From: Isochrysis galbana
Lineage: Eukaryota > Haptophyta > Isochrysidales > Isochrysidaceae
DNA: 64,000 bases
NCBI GenBank assembly: GCA_018136815.1
Contig: CM030934.1
Span: forward strand, 5,324,272 to 5,388,271
Direction: 5' to 3'
Shown: piece after piece, positions 42,002 through 52,740 of the stretch
Layout of the letters: every line of letters starts with the position of its first letter
Numbering within the stretch: the first letter of the stretch is position 1
Position numbers and translations under genes: made by a program
Notes under the pieces: generated by a model
What the model saw: only the letters and a program-made list of their open reading frames with translations
Database searches by the model: none
Told to the model about the DNA's origin: nothing

Positions 42002-45000
42002 ATGGCAAGCGCCGACGCGCCTTTCGTTGCCGTCGAAAATCCTCGAATGCACGCGGAAGCCTCCGCCTTAGTCGGGGGGTTGCGACCGCGGCAGTTTGTG
42101 CAGCCGTGGCAGCACGGCACGGGCCATCAAAAAGCAACTGGCCTGTACCTGACGGCTTCACTCCCGTCCTTGCAGCCTTCGAAGATTGTCGAGGGACGTC
42201 TATCTGCTATGGCGGATCTATCGCCGTCGCCCCACCGTGGCGCCCTTCGCAGCCGCACCTATGTGGGCATTGCCGGTGCAATGGCGGCCCAGTGGATGCC
42301 GGTCTTGCGCCGTTATGCGCGCGAAGCCAAGGCGTCGCGTTCGCTCGACTTCACGGTGGACTGGGCAATTTCCCAAGCAGCTGCCAGCTTGAGAGAACGC
42401 CCTTCGCTTTGCTCGACCGGTTTCGAGCTGGCTGAGCCGAGGACGGCTCTGGCTCGCTTCATGGAGGGGAGAGGCGAAGCAGCTTCTAGCTCTCACCTCA
42501 CGCCTCCCAGCGGTTCGCCAGTGTCTGATTCGGTTGTCGTGATCCCGGACGCAGGCCCCGTTGCCGATGCTTCTCGCCTGCTTCATCAGGAGGACTCGGA
42601 AACAAACGTATCGCAAGACGAGGCCGAGGCGGAAGGAGACCGCTTCCTGCCGTGGGAGTGGCCCATAAAGGACCGCTCTACAACGCCAGGCCCTTCAAAC
42701 ACGGTGAAGAAGCGCCGCAGCAAGTGGCAGGTCTTCGATCGTGATGTAATTTCGGGGGTCCATCGGTGGCAGGATGTCACGCCTTCCATCGCCCAAGAAA
42801 TCGCTGAGCAAGCGGCAGCTGCGGAGCCGTCGGAACCTTCCATCTTGTCTCGACTGGGCCCCCAAGGCATCAATGCACTATCTCCGAGCGCCTCCTTCAC
42901 GGCTAGCGACGAGGGAGTGGCCGAACTGACCAATTCGTTCGTAGCCGAAAGGCCACTCGAAACCTGGGATGTTGGGCCCGACTCGGGAGAAGATGACACG
43001 CCCGAGATGCCAGAACACCGGAGCATGCAGACCCTCGAGACCAAGCCCTCCGACGCCGCCGAAGGAGAGGATACTCCACGGGCACTGTATTGCGATGGGG
43101 CTACCGCTAAGGGCCTCAGTGCGGCCGGATTTTCCGAGTTGTCGAAGCTTCCGAAGACAGACTTGCAGAAGTCCCTGGAGAAGGAATGGTCACGCCAAAT
43201 GGATCAACCTCGGCATCCGACGGACCGTCGAGGGCTAGGCTATGATGGCGTGCCTAACCCCTCTAGTTCAGCAAAGGCATCCCCACGCTCCTCGATACCA
43301 TTCGTGCCGCAGACGGTGGCCGCCGCTATCGAGCGAGTGCCCCACGTCGATGAATCTTCTCCGTCCAGGCCAGCCTCCAATCCAACCACCCCGTCACCCG
43401 GAGCCGGAACCTCGCTTCCAGTAGAATCTATCGCGGACACTCCGCCGCCACTCTACCCTCGTCACTGCCTCTATGTCCGCGATCTCGTGGTCTGCCGTGC
43501 CGATGGCGACCGCGCAGCTCAAGGGTTCGTTCTCCCGGACGTTGCCCTCACGGTGAACAGCACCCTGGCTGACACTGGAGCGGGCCCGTCAGTAATCACC
43601 ACTGCTCTTCTCGATCGACTACCTGAAGACGCTTGCGTCGAACGCGTATCGGACGCTACCGTCCCCAACCTACATGGGCCGGACGGCCTTCCTCTCATCA
43701 CTAGGGGCCGGGCTAGCCTCGTCTTCTCCTTGTCCGGTCGCCTCTTCCGTCATTCGTTCGCGGTCATCGAAGGAAACGCGATGCTTCTGCTCGGGAACGA
43801 TTTTTTGGCCGCCCACTCCGCTACCATTTCTCTCGACGCCGCGAGCTCGGAAGGAAGCCTCCGCCTCCGTCCGGCCTCTGGCGATTCAGAAGACTCTTCA
43901 AGAGTCCTTTCCGAATGTGTAGTCAGAGTTTCCACGGCGCCGCCCCCAGTCGCGGACTCCGGCTTCGTCGGAGCTATCTCGATGTCACCCGGTCAGCCGC
44001 TGACTGTCGACTTTCTGGAGAGGTCGACGGGAACACGAGAGACCCCGGGCGGATCGGAGGGTGAGGCTGCTGCTGATGCTAGACAGCCACTCTATACACC
44101 TCTCTTTGAGTCTGCCGACGAGTTTGCGGCCAAAGCTCCGGCGTCTACCTCGTCCGAATATCTTCTCTACACGGAGCAAGCGGTGACGATTCCTGCCTTC
44201 CACCGCGCAACCATCTGGGTCAGGGTTCCGCTAGCTCTCCGAGATCATTCGGACTGCGCGATGCTAGTCGACCGCCTACCAAATCGCGAGGCTCTCGATT
44301 CGTCCCCTCTCGTAATGCCCACGGTGGTCACGCCCACGGACGATCACCGCATCGCGGTGACGATCGTCCACACCGGAGTCGATGCGCTGACCCTGCCGTC
44401 TCTGCATCCGATAGCTTCGCTCCAGGTGCGTTTCAAGTTGCACCGGGGCTGGACTCCGACTGGAAGCGAGGGGGATGGTGACCCTGTCACCGCGCTGAGC
44501 GAGGAGCAACGAGCTCTACTCGACTCAGCCACCATCGATCCGGACCGGCTTCTTTCCGACGATCAACGAGAAGAAGTACGCCAACTCTTGGCCCGGCGCA
44601 TCAAAGCTTTCGCGTTGCACCCGGGGGCTCCAAACCATACGCACGTTCTCGAGGTGGAGTTGCCACTCAACCCCGGCGCTGTTCCTCACCGGCACGCTCC
44701 GTCTAGAGTGGGCCGCGCAGGCGAGCTCATCATAGAAGAGGAGGTAGCCAAGATGGAAGCCGCTGGCATTATTCGCAAGTCAAATTCGGCTTGGGCTTCC
44801 CGAGTAGTCCTGGTCAGCAAGAAAGATGGCTCCGTTCGATTCTGCGTGGACTACCGCGACACGAACGCCAAGCTACGCGTCGAGGATAGCCCTCTACCCC
44901 TCATTGTAGAGGCTATTGATAGGCTAGCGTCCGGCCAAGGGCCGCTCAGTTCTCTCTTCTTATGTACTCTCGATTTAGCCTCTGGTTTTTGGGGCATCCC

Positions 45001-47932
45001 GATCAAAGAATCGCACAAACATATCACCGCTTTCACTACCCACCGCGGCAAATACGAGTTCAACTTTCTACCGTTCGGCATCCAATCAGGTCCCTCCTAC
45101 ATGTGCCGCTTGATGGACATCGTTCTCGGTGCGCTAGCGTGGGAGATCTGCATGCCTTACCTCGATGATGTGGGCATCTGGTCAACGGGCGTGGGTCCTT
45201 CCGAAGAGGCCAGGGCACAGGCTTCGTTCGAGCAAATGCTTCACCGGCTAGACCTCGTTCTCGAACGGCTAGAGTGGGCCGGCCTGACCTGCAAGATGTC
45301 CAAGTGTGTCTTCTTTGCCACCTCTACGGAGTACCTCGGTCACGTTGTCTCGAGGGAAGGTCTCAAGATGGACCCGAAGAAGGTCGCAGCTGTCGCCGAC
45401 ATCGACCCGTCATCCATCAACTCCTTGGAAGCGGTTCGATCTTTCCTCGGCCTTTGCTCCTACTATCGTCGATTCATTCGCCAATTCGCCGCTAAGGCTG
45501 CTCCCCTCACTGCTCTCACGCGGAAGGGCTGCGACGTGGCAAAGGAGTCCCAGTCCGAGGAGTGTCGCCGAGCTATCCAAGAGCTCAAGACAGCGATCAC
45601 CTCGGAGCCCGTCTTGACTCCACCCAGGGATGATCGGCCCTTCATCGTCAAGACCGATGGGGCTAGCAAGTTGGGTATCGCCGGCATCCTCTCGCAGCTA
45701 GGAGACGATAACCGTGAACGAGTCGTTGGGTACTACGCTCGCAGTCTCACCTCGGCCGAACGCCATTGGACGGTGACCGAGATTGAGCTCTTGGCTGCCC
45801 TGGAATCAATCCGAAATTGGCGACCCTACCTTTGGGGGCGTCGGTTCAAGTTAGTCGTCGACCACTCCGCGCTGCGATGGCTGCATACCATGAAGGATCA
45901 AGTAGCCGGTGGGCCAGCCTCTCGGCTGACTCGGTGGGCTCTCAAGTTGGCTGAGTACCGGTTCGATGTCGAACATAAACCAGGAGCTGTTCATCAGGAT
46001 GCTGACGGGCTCTCCCGGCTAGCATCCCTGGAGCCGGAACACGAAGATGAACCACTCGCCGGCCCAGCGCCGCTAGCGGTACGTGAGCCTAGCTCAGAGT
46101 CTCTAGCCGAGCGTGAACGGTCTCATCCGGTGGCTGCCATCACGCGCTCCGTAGCTACGGCGCGAGGGCTTCAAGCTTTGGACCGATCTCGTCGTCGAGC
46201 CTCCGATTCCGGGCCCGCCATCCAGTCCAGTTATTTGGCCCCGGGTACGCCGACTTCCGAAGAGATGAGAGCGGCCCTGGCGGAAGATCCGTTCGTAGAG
46301 CCACTCCTAGGCTCAAGAGAGACGGTCAATCACGAGCCATCAGGCCAAGGGTCGCCTCCGCCGGCCGCCGCCTCGGGCCCCATTGCCGAAGATGATTCGT
46401 GTTCCAGTTCTGTCGCTCCCGCTCCCGCTCAGCAATCCAAGATGTTTCGCCGTTTCGTCGTTCACGATGGGCTCGTCTACTATCGCACCGTCCTTGACTC
46501 CACCGACCCGGACTCGCTAGTGCTCTATGTTCCGCCCTTGTTGCGGTCTCGCTACCTCTTTGCCTACCACGATCGCTCCGGTCACCTTGGAGTTTCTCGT
46601 ATGTCCGGTCTTCTTCGTACTCGGGTATACTGGCCTGGCATGTCTTCCGACGTTGCATCCTACATCCGGGAATGCCACGAGTGCACCCTCGCCAAGCCGC
46701 TACCTAGGGCTCTAGCGTCGCCCTCCGGTCTCTCCGTGGGTACCTACCCCTTTGATGTGGTCTACTGCGACGTGCTCTCGCTGGCTCCCACTCACAACTT
46801 CGTGCCTGGAGTCTCGGGTTACGACAAGCTGGTCGTCTTCATCGACTCGCTCACTCGATGGATTGAGGCTGAGCCGTCGAATGGGGATCCCTCGTCGGAG
46901 ATGGCCTTGGACATGTTCATCCGCTTGATTGTGACGCGTTATGGAGTCCCTAGGCAGCTTCGGACCGACGCCGGTTCGAATCTTTGTTCGGTTCTTGTTT
47001 CGCGTATTCTGGAGCTCACCGGGACTGATTTGTCGAGTACAGAGCCGTACCGACATGAAGGTGTAGGCTTCGTCGAACGCGCTCAGCAAACGCTCATCCG
47101 TTTAATGCGCGCCTCGAACGAGGGTGGCAGCCATTGGGTCGACCATTTGCCGTTCCTACTCCTCTCGTTGAGGGCTTCTTCCGGTCGTGTTACCTCCCGG
47201 TCTCCAGCGTCTTTGATCTTTGGGCGTGAGCTGCGTCTGCCCGCTCAACTTTCTGATCCGAAGTCCGTTTCGCCAACTGCTCTCGAGGCGGCGTCCGCCG
47301 ACGTTCGCTCGTACGCATCCAGGCTCAATGCGAGCCTCCGCCTCTCTTGGTCCAGCGCTCTCGAGGCTACCCTAGCCGCTCAGGCTGAGTCAGTCCGTGA
47401 CGCTACCATCAAGTCTCAAAGACCAGCGCGTTTCGAACCTGGGGATCGCGTCTGCATGCGATTACCAGGCCATGCCAACAAGTTGCAATTCATCTACTCG
47501 GGTCCCTACCGCGTCGTAGAGGCTCTGTCCGACACTAGGTACCGACTCCGTGATTTGGAGAACCGGTTAGTCAAGGAGAAGGTGCATATCTCGAACCTCC
47601 GGCCGTATCATACTTTCGTTGATGAAGAGCCGCTGGCTGACGACGAGTACATCGTTGAGAAGTTGCTCGATCGTCGTAGCCATGGCGATTCTACCGAGTA
47701 CCTCGTGAAGTGGCGTGGCTATTCTCTTCGAGAAGCCACCTGGGAGCCTCGTTCCGAGTTGCTCCGTCGTTGTTCTGATTTGCTTGATGATTATGATCGC
47801 TCCGTCGAGGAGACTTGTCCAGAAGATGTTGAGTCCCCGGAAGCAACTTCTTCGTCAGCCAGGGATACTCCTCTTCCTCTCGTTCTCGATGCGCCGTCTT
47901 CGCGCACTCGATCCAGGCTCCATCCTCGTTGA
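42002..47932 (+). CDS. pol: Retrotransposon Pol: methyltransferase C-half, protease, RT, RNase H, integrase, chromodomain
   Basis: 1976 residues from the ATG at 42002, in frame with the upstream segments. Residues 8-17 (FVAVENPRMH) and 83-98 (RSRTYVGIAGAMAAQW) complete the methyltransferase-like domain (ENP corresponds to motif VI). The protease has DTGAGPS at 524 and LLLGNDFL near 597. Reverse transcriptase spans ~910-1090, with YLDD at 1053-1056. RNase H has KTDGASKLGIAG at ~1218. Integrase has the H-H-C-C site (H1523, GHLG, CHEC) and catalytic D1590, D1656 and E1692 with D35E spacing. The C-terminus (1883-1935) is a chromodomain (YIVEKLLDRR, YLVKWRGYS, TWEP). All catalytic residues are present, so the enzyme part looks functional. 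Chromodomains in this class steer integration to methylated histone H3 chromatin, by family knowledge. Confidence 0.95.
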   Translation: MASADAPFVAVENPRMHAEASALVGGLRPRQFVQPWQHGTGHQKATGLYLTASLPSLQPSKIVEGRLSAMADLSPSPHRGALRSRTYVGIAGAMAAQWMPVLRRYAREAKASRSLDFTVDWAISQAAASLRERPSLCSTGFELAEPRTALARFMEGRGEAASSSHLTPPSGSPVSDSVVVIPDAGPVADASRLLHQEDSETNVSQDEAEAEGDRFLPWEWPIKDRSTTPGPSNTVKKRRSKWQVFDRDVISGVHRWQDVTPSIAQEIAEQAAAAEPSEPSILSRLGPQGINALSPSASFTASDEGVAELTNSFVAERPLETWDVGPDSGEDDTPEMPEHRSMQTLETKPSDAAEGEDTPRALYCDGATAKGLSAAGFSELSKLPKTDLQKSLEKEWSRQMDQPRHPTDRRGLGYDGVPNPSSSAKASPRSSIPFVPQTVAAAIERVPHVDESSPSRPASNPTTPSPGAGTSLPVESIADTPPPLYPRHCLYVRDLVVCRADGDRAAQGFVLPDVALTVNSTLADTGAGPSVITTALLDRLPEDACVERVSDATVPNLHGPDGLPLITRGRASLVFSLSGRLFRHSFAVIEGNAMLLLGNDFLAAHSATISLDAASSEGSLRLRPASGDSEDSSRVLSECVVRVSTAPPPVADSGFVGAISMSPGQPLTVDFLERSTGTRETPGGSEGEAAADARQPLYTPLFESADEFAAKAPASTSSEYLLYTEQAVTIPAFHRATIWVRVPLALRDHSDCAMLVDRLPNREALDSSPLVMPTVVTPTDDHRIAVTIVHTGVDALTLPSLHPIASLQVRFKLHRGWTPTGSEGDGDPVTALSEEQRALLDSATIDPDRLLSDDQREEVRQLLARRIKAFALHPGAPNHTHVLEVELPLNPGAVPHRHAPSRVGRAGELIIEEEVAKMEAAGIIRKSNSAWASRVVLVSKKDGSVRFCVDYRDTNAKLRVEDSPLPLIVEAIDRLASGQGPLSSLFLCTLDLASGFWGIPIKESHKHITAFTTHRGKYEFNFLPFGIQSGPSYMCRLMDIVLGALAWEICMPYLDDVGIWSTGVGPSEEARAQASFEQMLHRLDLVLERLEWAGLTCKMSKCVFFATSTEYLGHVVSREGLKMDPKKVAAVADIDPSSINSLEAVRSFLGLCSYYRRFIRQFAAKAAPLTALTRKGCDVAKESQSEECRRAIQELKTAITSEPVLTPPRDDRPFIVKTDGASKLGIAGILSQLGDDNRERVVGYYARSLTSAERHWTVTEIELLAALESIRNWRPYLWGRRFKLVVDHSALRWLHTMKDQVAGGPASRLTRWALKLAEYRFDVEHKPGAVHQDADGLSRLASLEPEHEDEPLAGPAPLAVREPSSESLAERERSHPVAAITRSVATARGLQALDRSRRRASDSGPAIQSSYLAPGTPTSEEMRAALAEDPFVEPLLGSRETVNHEPSGQGSPPPAAASGPIAEDDSCSSSVAPAPAQQSKMFRRFVVHDGLVYYRTVLDSTDPDSLVLYVPPLLRSRYLFAYHDRSGHLGVSRMSGLLRTRVYWPGMSSDVASYIRECHECTLAKPLPRALASPSGLSVGTYPFDVVYCDVLSLAPTHNFVPGVSGYDKLVVFIDSLTRWIEAEPSNGDPSSEMALDMFIRLIVTRYGVPRQLRTDAGSNLCSVLVSRILELTGTDLSSTEPYRHEGVGFVERAQQTLIRLMRASNEGGSHWVDHLPFLLLSLRASSGRVTSRSPASLIFGRELRLPAQLSDPKSVSPTALEAASADVRSYASRLNASLRLSWSSALEATLAAQAESVRDATIKSQRPARFEPGDRVCMRLPGHANKLQFIYSGPYRVVEALSDTRYRLRDLENRLVKEKVHISNLRPYHTFVDEEPLADDEYIVEKLLDRRSHGDSTEYLVKWRGYSLREATWEPRSELLRRCSDLLDDYDRSVEETCPEDVESPEATSSSARDTPLPLVLDAPSSRTRSRLHPR

Positions 47933-48310
47933 TCCCATGTCTTGGGTAAGGGACCCGTCCCTCTAGGCTAGCCCCACGCCTCGGCTAGGGCTCCGAGTTC
48001 AAGTTTCCGTCCGAGCGAATCATGGAGGTGCTGAACGCGTGCTGCCTGCGCTCTACACCCGGCGCAACACCCGAGCAAAGCTCCTGTAAAAGGGAGAAGT
48101 GGGTGGGGCAGTGCGTACGAAAGAGGCCGCCGCGTTAAGCCGCCGATTTCGTGCTCGCTTTGGATCCAAAGGGTGTTCTTGTCTCCACGTTTCGCTCGCT
48201 ATGTTCCGTTGCTTCTTGTTCCGATTCTGACCTCTAGTCAGCTCAGGTTCCAGGTTCCAGGTCTCTGTTTCCAGGTTCACCGCTCGACATCGGGAGACGT
48301 CTCGATCTTA

Positions 48311-48319
48311 GTCGGGGGG
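48311..48319 (+). promoter_or_regulatory. Polypurine tract for plus-strand priming
   Basis: GTCGGGGGG lies immediately before TGTCGCATTC, about 380 bp after the pol stop. A G-rich tract next to a TG that opens the 3' LTR is the usual arrangement in Ty3/gypsy elements. The next 24 bases are a near-palindrome (TCGCATTCATC/GATGATGCGA). Confidence 0.55.
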
Positions 48320-49475
48320 TGTCGCATTCATCTTAGATGATGCGATTTCCAGGCTCTTGTTTCCAGGTCCTTCGCCGTGCGGCCACACGGTGAAGCTCAG
48401 GTACATCTAGGTTGGTAGGGTTCGTCCCTAGCGACCTAGAATTCGAGTTCTCGTTTCGTTCCTTCCAGCCTGTTTGTCAAGTCTAGATTCCAGGTTTCCT
48501 CCTTTCGGGTAATCTTGACCCAAAGGAGCCAGGTCGCCTGTCACTCGCTGCGCGCTTGTCTCAGGCTCTCGAGTTACCTTGTGAAGGCTTGTTTAGCTTC
48601 TTGCAAGGCTTGTTGTTTCTTGTTGAGTTCCGGTTCTTGCTTGGGATTTGCTCACTTTCACTTTCGTTGTCGTTGTCGTCCAGGCCTGTTCTTCGTAGGT
48701 TCCGCTTGGCTTGGTTAGGGTTTCGTTGCCTTCCGGCGTTTGGCGTTCGTCTTGGCGTTCGGAAATTTCCTCTCACATTCCCTAGGTCCGCTACCCTTGG
48801 CTTGTAGGTCCTTGCTTCTTTCTTCTCGGTCAAGGTTTTGGCGAGCGAGTCGGTTGCTCTAGCCGCTCGAGATTTGAGGTTTAATTTGCCATCTCCCCTT
48901 GGAGATCGGTGTAGGTTCGCTTCCTAGGTGAGGGAATCTTTCCCCTTGATGCAAGTTACATGCAAGCCCTTGGCCCCTTTGGTGTTTCTTCCCCTTGGTT
49001 GCTACTCAGGGTTGTTCGTTAGAAGCGTCTAGAAGGTTCACGCTCAACGGCAAGATTTATTCGGTCGTGAAGATATCTCGTCGCGATCTGTATCCAAAGT
49101 GATCGCCGTGGTCGCGCGACATGACGCTCCCCTTCGGACTCTCCGCTACGTGGGAAGTTACAACGGAGACACGCTCCGGCCGTCGCTGCGGAGTCTCTCT
49201 CTCTCTCGCTCTCTCTCTCCGTCTCTCGCGACGTGTTTGAGTTATCGGTGATTTGGGGTCGCGGTTGCTTGATAATTTGCTTGGTTTGGGTGAATGATTC
49301 CGGTGTGTTCGTGAGTCGGTGTATCCTGTTGTTCTCAGCTTCGTTGTCCGTCGTTGTTCGCTGCGTCGCTGCACTCAAGCAGCTTAGGCTCCCTCCCTGA
49401 GGGAAGAGTTCTTTGTAGGTCTAACAATCTCTTACAACCCATCACACTAGGGCCGCTAGGAGCGCCTCGCCGCCC
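48320..49475 (+). repeat. 3' LTR
   Basis: The start is proposed at the TG after the polypurine tract. The part from 48569 is shared with the left LTR, and homology ends at 49475 (GCCGCCC). The LTR contains a CTCTCTCTCGCTCTCTCTC tract near 49195. The exact end is uncertain because the left and right copies diverge right after GCCGCCC without a clear CA terminus. Confidence 0.75.
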
Positions 49476-49756
49476 CACAGCCCTTCGTTCGCCGTTCGTT
49501 CCCCGTCCAGACACCCAAATGGGGTTGCCCGACCCAGTCCAGAATTTCATTCACCCGACTCCCGGTGGGGAGGAGGGCCAAAGCGCCGCGCTAGCCGCCG
49601 GTGCTGCTCGCGACGGAGTGGCTCAGAGCCCTCCGGCTCCGCTCGACTCGACACGCACCACGCTCACCCATAGCCAGCTCCACCAGCTCCGCGCTGGGTT
49701 TTAGCCCACTTTTGTCGTCTATTGTATATTGTATATACGGGCCTCAAGTCGCTTAT

Positions 49757-50230
49757 GTCTATCCTTTTTTTGGGGCACAACTCTATACCCACCCCCTGCT
49801 AAAACACACGGACAAACACCCTCACTTCAAGCACATCACCCACAGAAGGCTGGGCACACGAAACCGGTTCGCGTCGGCAACCACCACAAAATGTAGACTC
49901 TGCGGAAAACACCGAAAGGACTCGACACACCTAGCCAGATGCTCCTCCACGGTTCGGATATTCCAAACCATAGAGGCCGTGGCGGGGTTCACCCCCGCGA
50001 GCGACAGATCGACAAACCAGAAGATAAAAGACAGACTGTTCGCATACCCGAACACACCGACACCCGATAGCCTTAAAGCCCTCTACCTAATCGGCTACCC
50101 CGAGCAACAAACATATCCGGAAAATGATAAGCCCCCTGTACACTATCGACAAGGATTTCAATCTAGGAGCGACAGAGGACCTCTTGCAGGCGGCGAGAGG
50201 CCTGGACATAAGAAACATCACCTAGGGTAG
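49757..50230 (+). mobile_element. LINE-like remnant with CCHC knuckle
   Basis: An ORF fragment contains CRLCGKHRKDSTHLARC, a C-x2-C-x8-H-x4-C finger, followed by SLKALYLIGYPEQQT. This finger and the following helix are typical of the C-terminus of non-LTR retrotransposon reverse transcriptases in algae and plants. No RT or endonuclease domain is left. The upstream ORF beginning MGLPDPVQNFIHPTPGGEE (ATG 49519) may belong to another element start. Confidence 0.55.
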
Positions 50231-50609
50231 CCAAATCTCTTAATAAGAATCGCACCGAGACCCAATAAAGATCTCGCGTTATATCAACGAGGATAATCCG
50301 AGTCGAAACTGGATCAAGAGACGAGTCACAATCTCCCACCCCCTTCTCTCCAACTCCCGGCCGAAGCAGCGCGCGCGGCCCCCCTGGAACCAGCTTCTCC
50401 GCTAAAGAGGGCACTGGGGAAGGGGAAGGGGGTTGCTAGGGGTTAAGGTAGGGTAGTAGGGAGGTACACTAGCAAGCTGCCTCACGCCGCATACGTAGCG
50501 GGAATTTTTAAGAAGATTTTTTTCTACCTAATTAATAGCGTGGAGACACATAATAGGCGACTTCTATAGAGTAGAATTCAACCAATACCCATTCCACCAC
50601 GTACGGAGA

Positions 50610-51035
50610 GTGCCCGCGGCTATCGAGTATTTTCGACGCCCTAGACGCACTGGCCCGACACCCGCACACCCGCGTGCGCCGGATAAACCACGCGAGCAAG
50701 GAATCGTAGATGGACTCTTTGTGCCCCCAAGTGGCTCATGCCCCAAGGCACCAGCAGCGCTATATATGCTAGCATGGAGATATATCATAACGGATTTCTA
50801 CAGAATACCCTACGACAACGCCACATTCTCGGAAGAATCGATACTCATACGCATCATAGAAAGATTCACCAAACCCAAACTAAGCAGGGCGCTCATTTTC
50901 GCCAACTCAACGAACAACACCTCGAGAACCGCCCAAGCGGGCATGGGGAGGCAACCCAAAAACCAAAAAGAGGATAGACTTGGCCGACATCCGGCCATTG
51001 TACGAGATGGACAACAAAAACAACTTGACCCCTAG
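50610..51035 (+). mobile_element. LINE-like C-terminal remnant
   Basis: An open frame with AALYMLAWRYIITDFYRIPY. It resembles the W-K/R-x-x-I-I segment that follows the CCHC finger in the same class of algal reverse transcriptases. A basic stretch (IIERFTKPKLSRALIFANS) follows. It does not join in frame with the fragment at 49757. Either the original element is frameshifted or these are two truncated copies. Confidence 0.45.
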
Positions 51036-51186
51036 CGCGGAGCTCGTAACCCTAGCTGGGAAGCTAGGGATAGAGCATCAAGTAGTGACCAAAACCGCAA
51101 AGCACCCGTGATCGCGGCGAAGAACACGCCGATGCACCACCTTTGCAGCGATCACAACACGGGAAGCCCGCTCTAATAAACAACAC

Positions 51187-51400
51187 ATATCCATCCAGAA
51201 GGCCTGCCCGGCTCTCGCACCTAAAACCGGGCCCTTGGTAGTGTACCAGGGCCGCACCCCCGACACCAAAGACAAAGGAACGAGAGGGGGAAGGCGAGGG
51301 GGCGGAGGGAAGGGAGATAAGGGCGTTGGCTGATGTGCAGTCAGCAAAAATATGCGCTGTCTAGCAATAGGTGTGCGGCCCTGAATCTTCGATCTTTTTT
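51187..51400 (-). repeat. Dispersed repeat family A, minus-strand copy
   Basis: On the minus strand: an A run near GATCGAAGATTCAGGGCC, then a pyrimidine tract, TTTGGTGTCGGGGGTGCGG and GTACACTACCAAGGGCCC. It is closest to the copy at 32985. Confidence 0.55.
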
Positions 51401-51934
51401 TTTTAGGTTTTTGATGTCTCCGCCGAGTTCACGACAATTGCGTACCGCGTACTCGATCGGGTATGGGGGCAAGGGACAGCGGGGTGACACAGGGGTGCGT
51501 CCTGCCAACGATAGCGGGAGGCAGAAGCAGACTATGGAAGTGAAAACAAAAGGGGAAGGGGACACGACCCGGAAACCTAGGAATAGAGGGGAAAACTAAT
51601 GGAAAGTGGAGGGGGCGGGGCGCTGGAGGAGCGGAGGGAGCGGTGAATATGGGACTCCCCGACCTTCTCTGACCAAGGAGACAAGGGAACGCCGAGAAAG
51701 CATGAAAGAGAAAGGGAAGGAAGGGATCTCGGCTGTGCGGCTGTGGGCTGTGCGCGGGGCGGGGAAGAGAGGAAAGGAACGGGGCGCGGGAGATACACGC
51801 TCTAAAGATAGAACATGTGGCGGAAGAGAGGAAAGGGACGGGGCGCGGGAGAGACACGTTCTAAAAATGATAGAAAAAAAGAATTCTTGAAAAGGTCCGC
51901 TAAGCTATTGATTGTCTGTCTACACTCGTTATTC

Positions 51935-52060
51935 CGAGACCCCTCTGCCATCGCCCTTGCCTCCTCCACACCCTCCTTCCCGCTCCCCCCCTCATTCCTT
52001 GTTCTTCGGTTTCGGGGGGTCGGCCCACATGCACTACCTTGGGCCTAGAGTTGGGAGGGG
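51935..52060 (+). repeat. Dispersed repeat family A, partial copy
   Basis: The central part of the family only (TTGTTCTTCGGTTTCGGGGG, GCACTACCTTGGGCCTAGAG). It lies between the minus-strand copy and the 3' end of REV3. The remaining DNA from 51401 to 52740 holds no supported gene. Confidence 0.45.
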
Positions 52061-52740
52061 GGTGACACGGGCCTTTTGAGGCTCCTTCGATTTGAGACGG
52101 GCCTTTTGCGGCATGTTTATGGACGCCGCGTTGTGGGGGCCCGGGCCAACGGCTTCCCCCACGTGTTCTAAAGATGATCGAACGTGCGGCATGGTGTGTT
52201 TCCCCCTATCCCTATCCACAACACAACCAAACCTGAGGTCGCAGCCTCTCAAGAATGTTTTTTTCAAAGTCATTCCCGGATCATATGTCCTCGTCAAAGC
52301 TCAGCTCTCACGGGTCACGGGCCGGGGCTCTCGTGCACCTGGGTAGTGCGGTTGCTTGCGCGCGGCTGCTTCGGCGGCGCATCGTCTTTCATGGCCCGAT
52401 CGTTCGCCGCGACAGGGTGGGCGGGGGAGGAGGAGGGGAGCGGCGCGCGCTCCATGACCCTATCGTTTTAACAATAGTTGTGGCGACCAATTACAAGACC
52501 AGTCTGGGGAGTGGGTGCGAAAAAATGGGCCCTGGTGCACCTCGGAGGAGTCCCTGAAATCTTAAATGCGGGGTGGCGAATTGCCGGTCTACCCTCCAAA
52601 GTCCAAAGTGTGGGTTCTCATATAGTTTTATACCAAAATGGGGGGGGGGGGGGTTTAAAAAAAATGGACCTCAGGTTGCACCTTCTTCGCGACTCGTGAG
52701 TGTAGCGCGTTCACTAAAAGCTCATATGTATGTGAGTGCG

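Larger units (their letters stand above)
39001..49475 (+). mobile_element. Ty3/gypsy chromovirus-type LTR retrotransposon with methyltransferase-like domain
   Basis: Two LTRs flank a single coding frame from the ATG at 40013 to the stop at 47932. In order it contains a Cys-rich N-terminal segment, a Ser-rich region, a C5-methyltransferase-like domain, aspartic protease, reverse transcriptase, RNase H, integrase and a chromodomain. The protease-RT-RH-integrase order and the chromodomain place it with Ty3/gypsy chromoviruses. A polypurine tract lies at 48311-48319, next to a TG that probably begins the right LTR. The LTRs look identical, so insertion is recent. The frame is broken only by UAG codons at 40280 and 41939. 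No typical gag capsid or CCHC knuckle is recognised. The left boundary is hidden by the gap, so target-site duplication cannot be checked. Confidence 0.93.
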
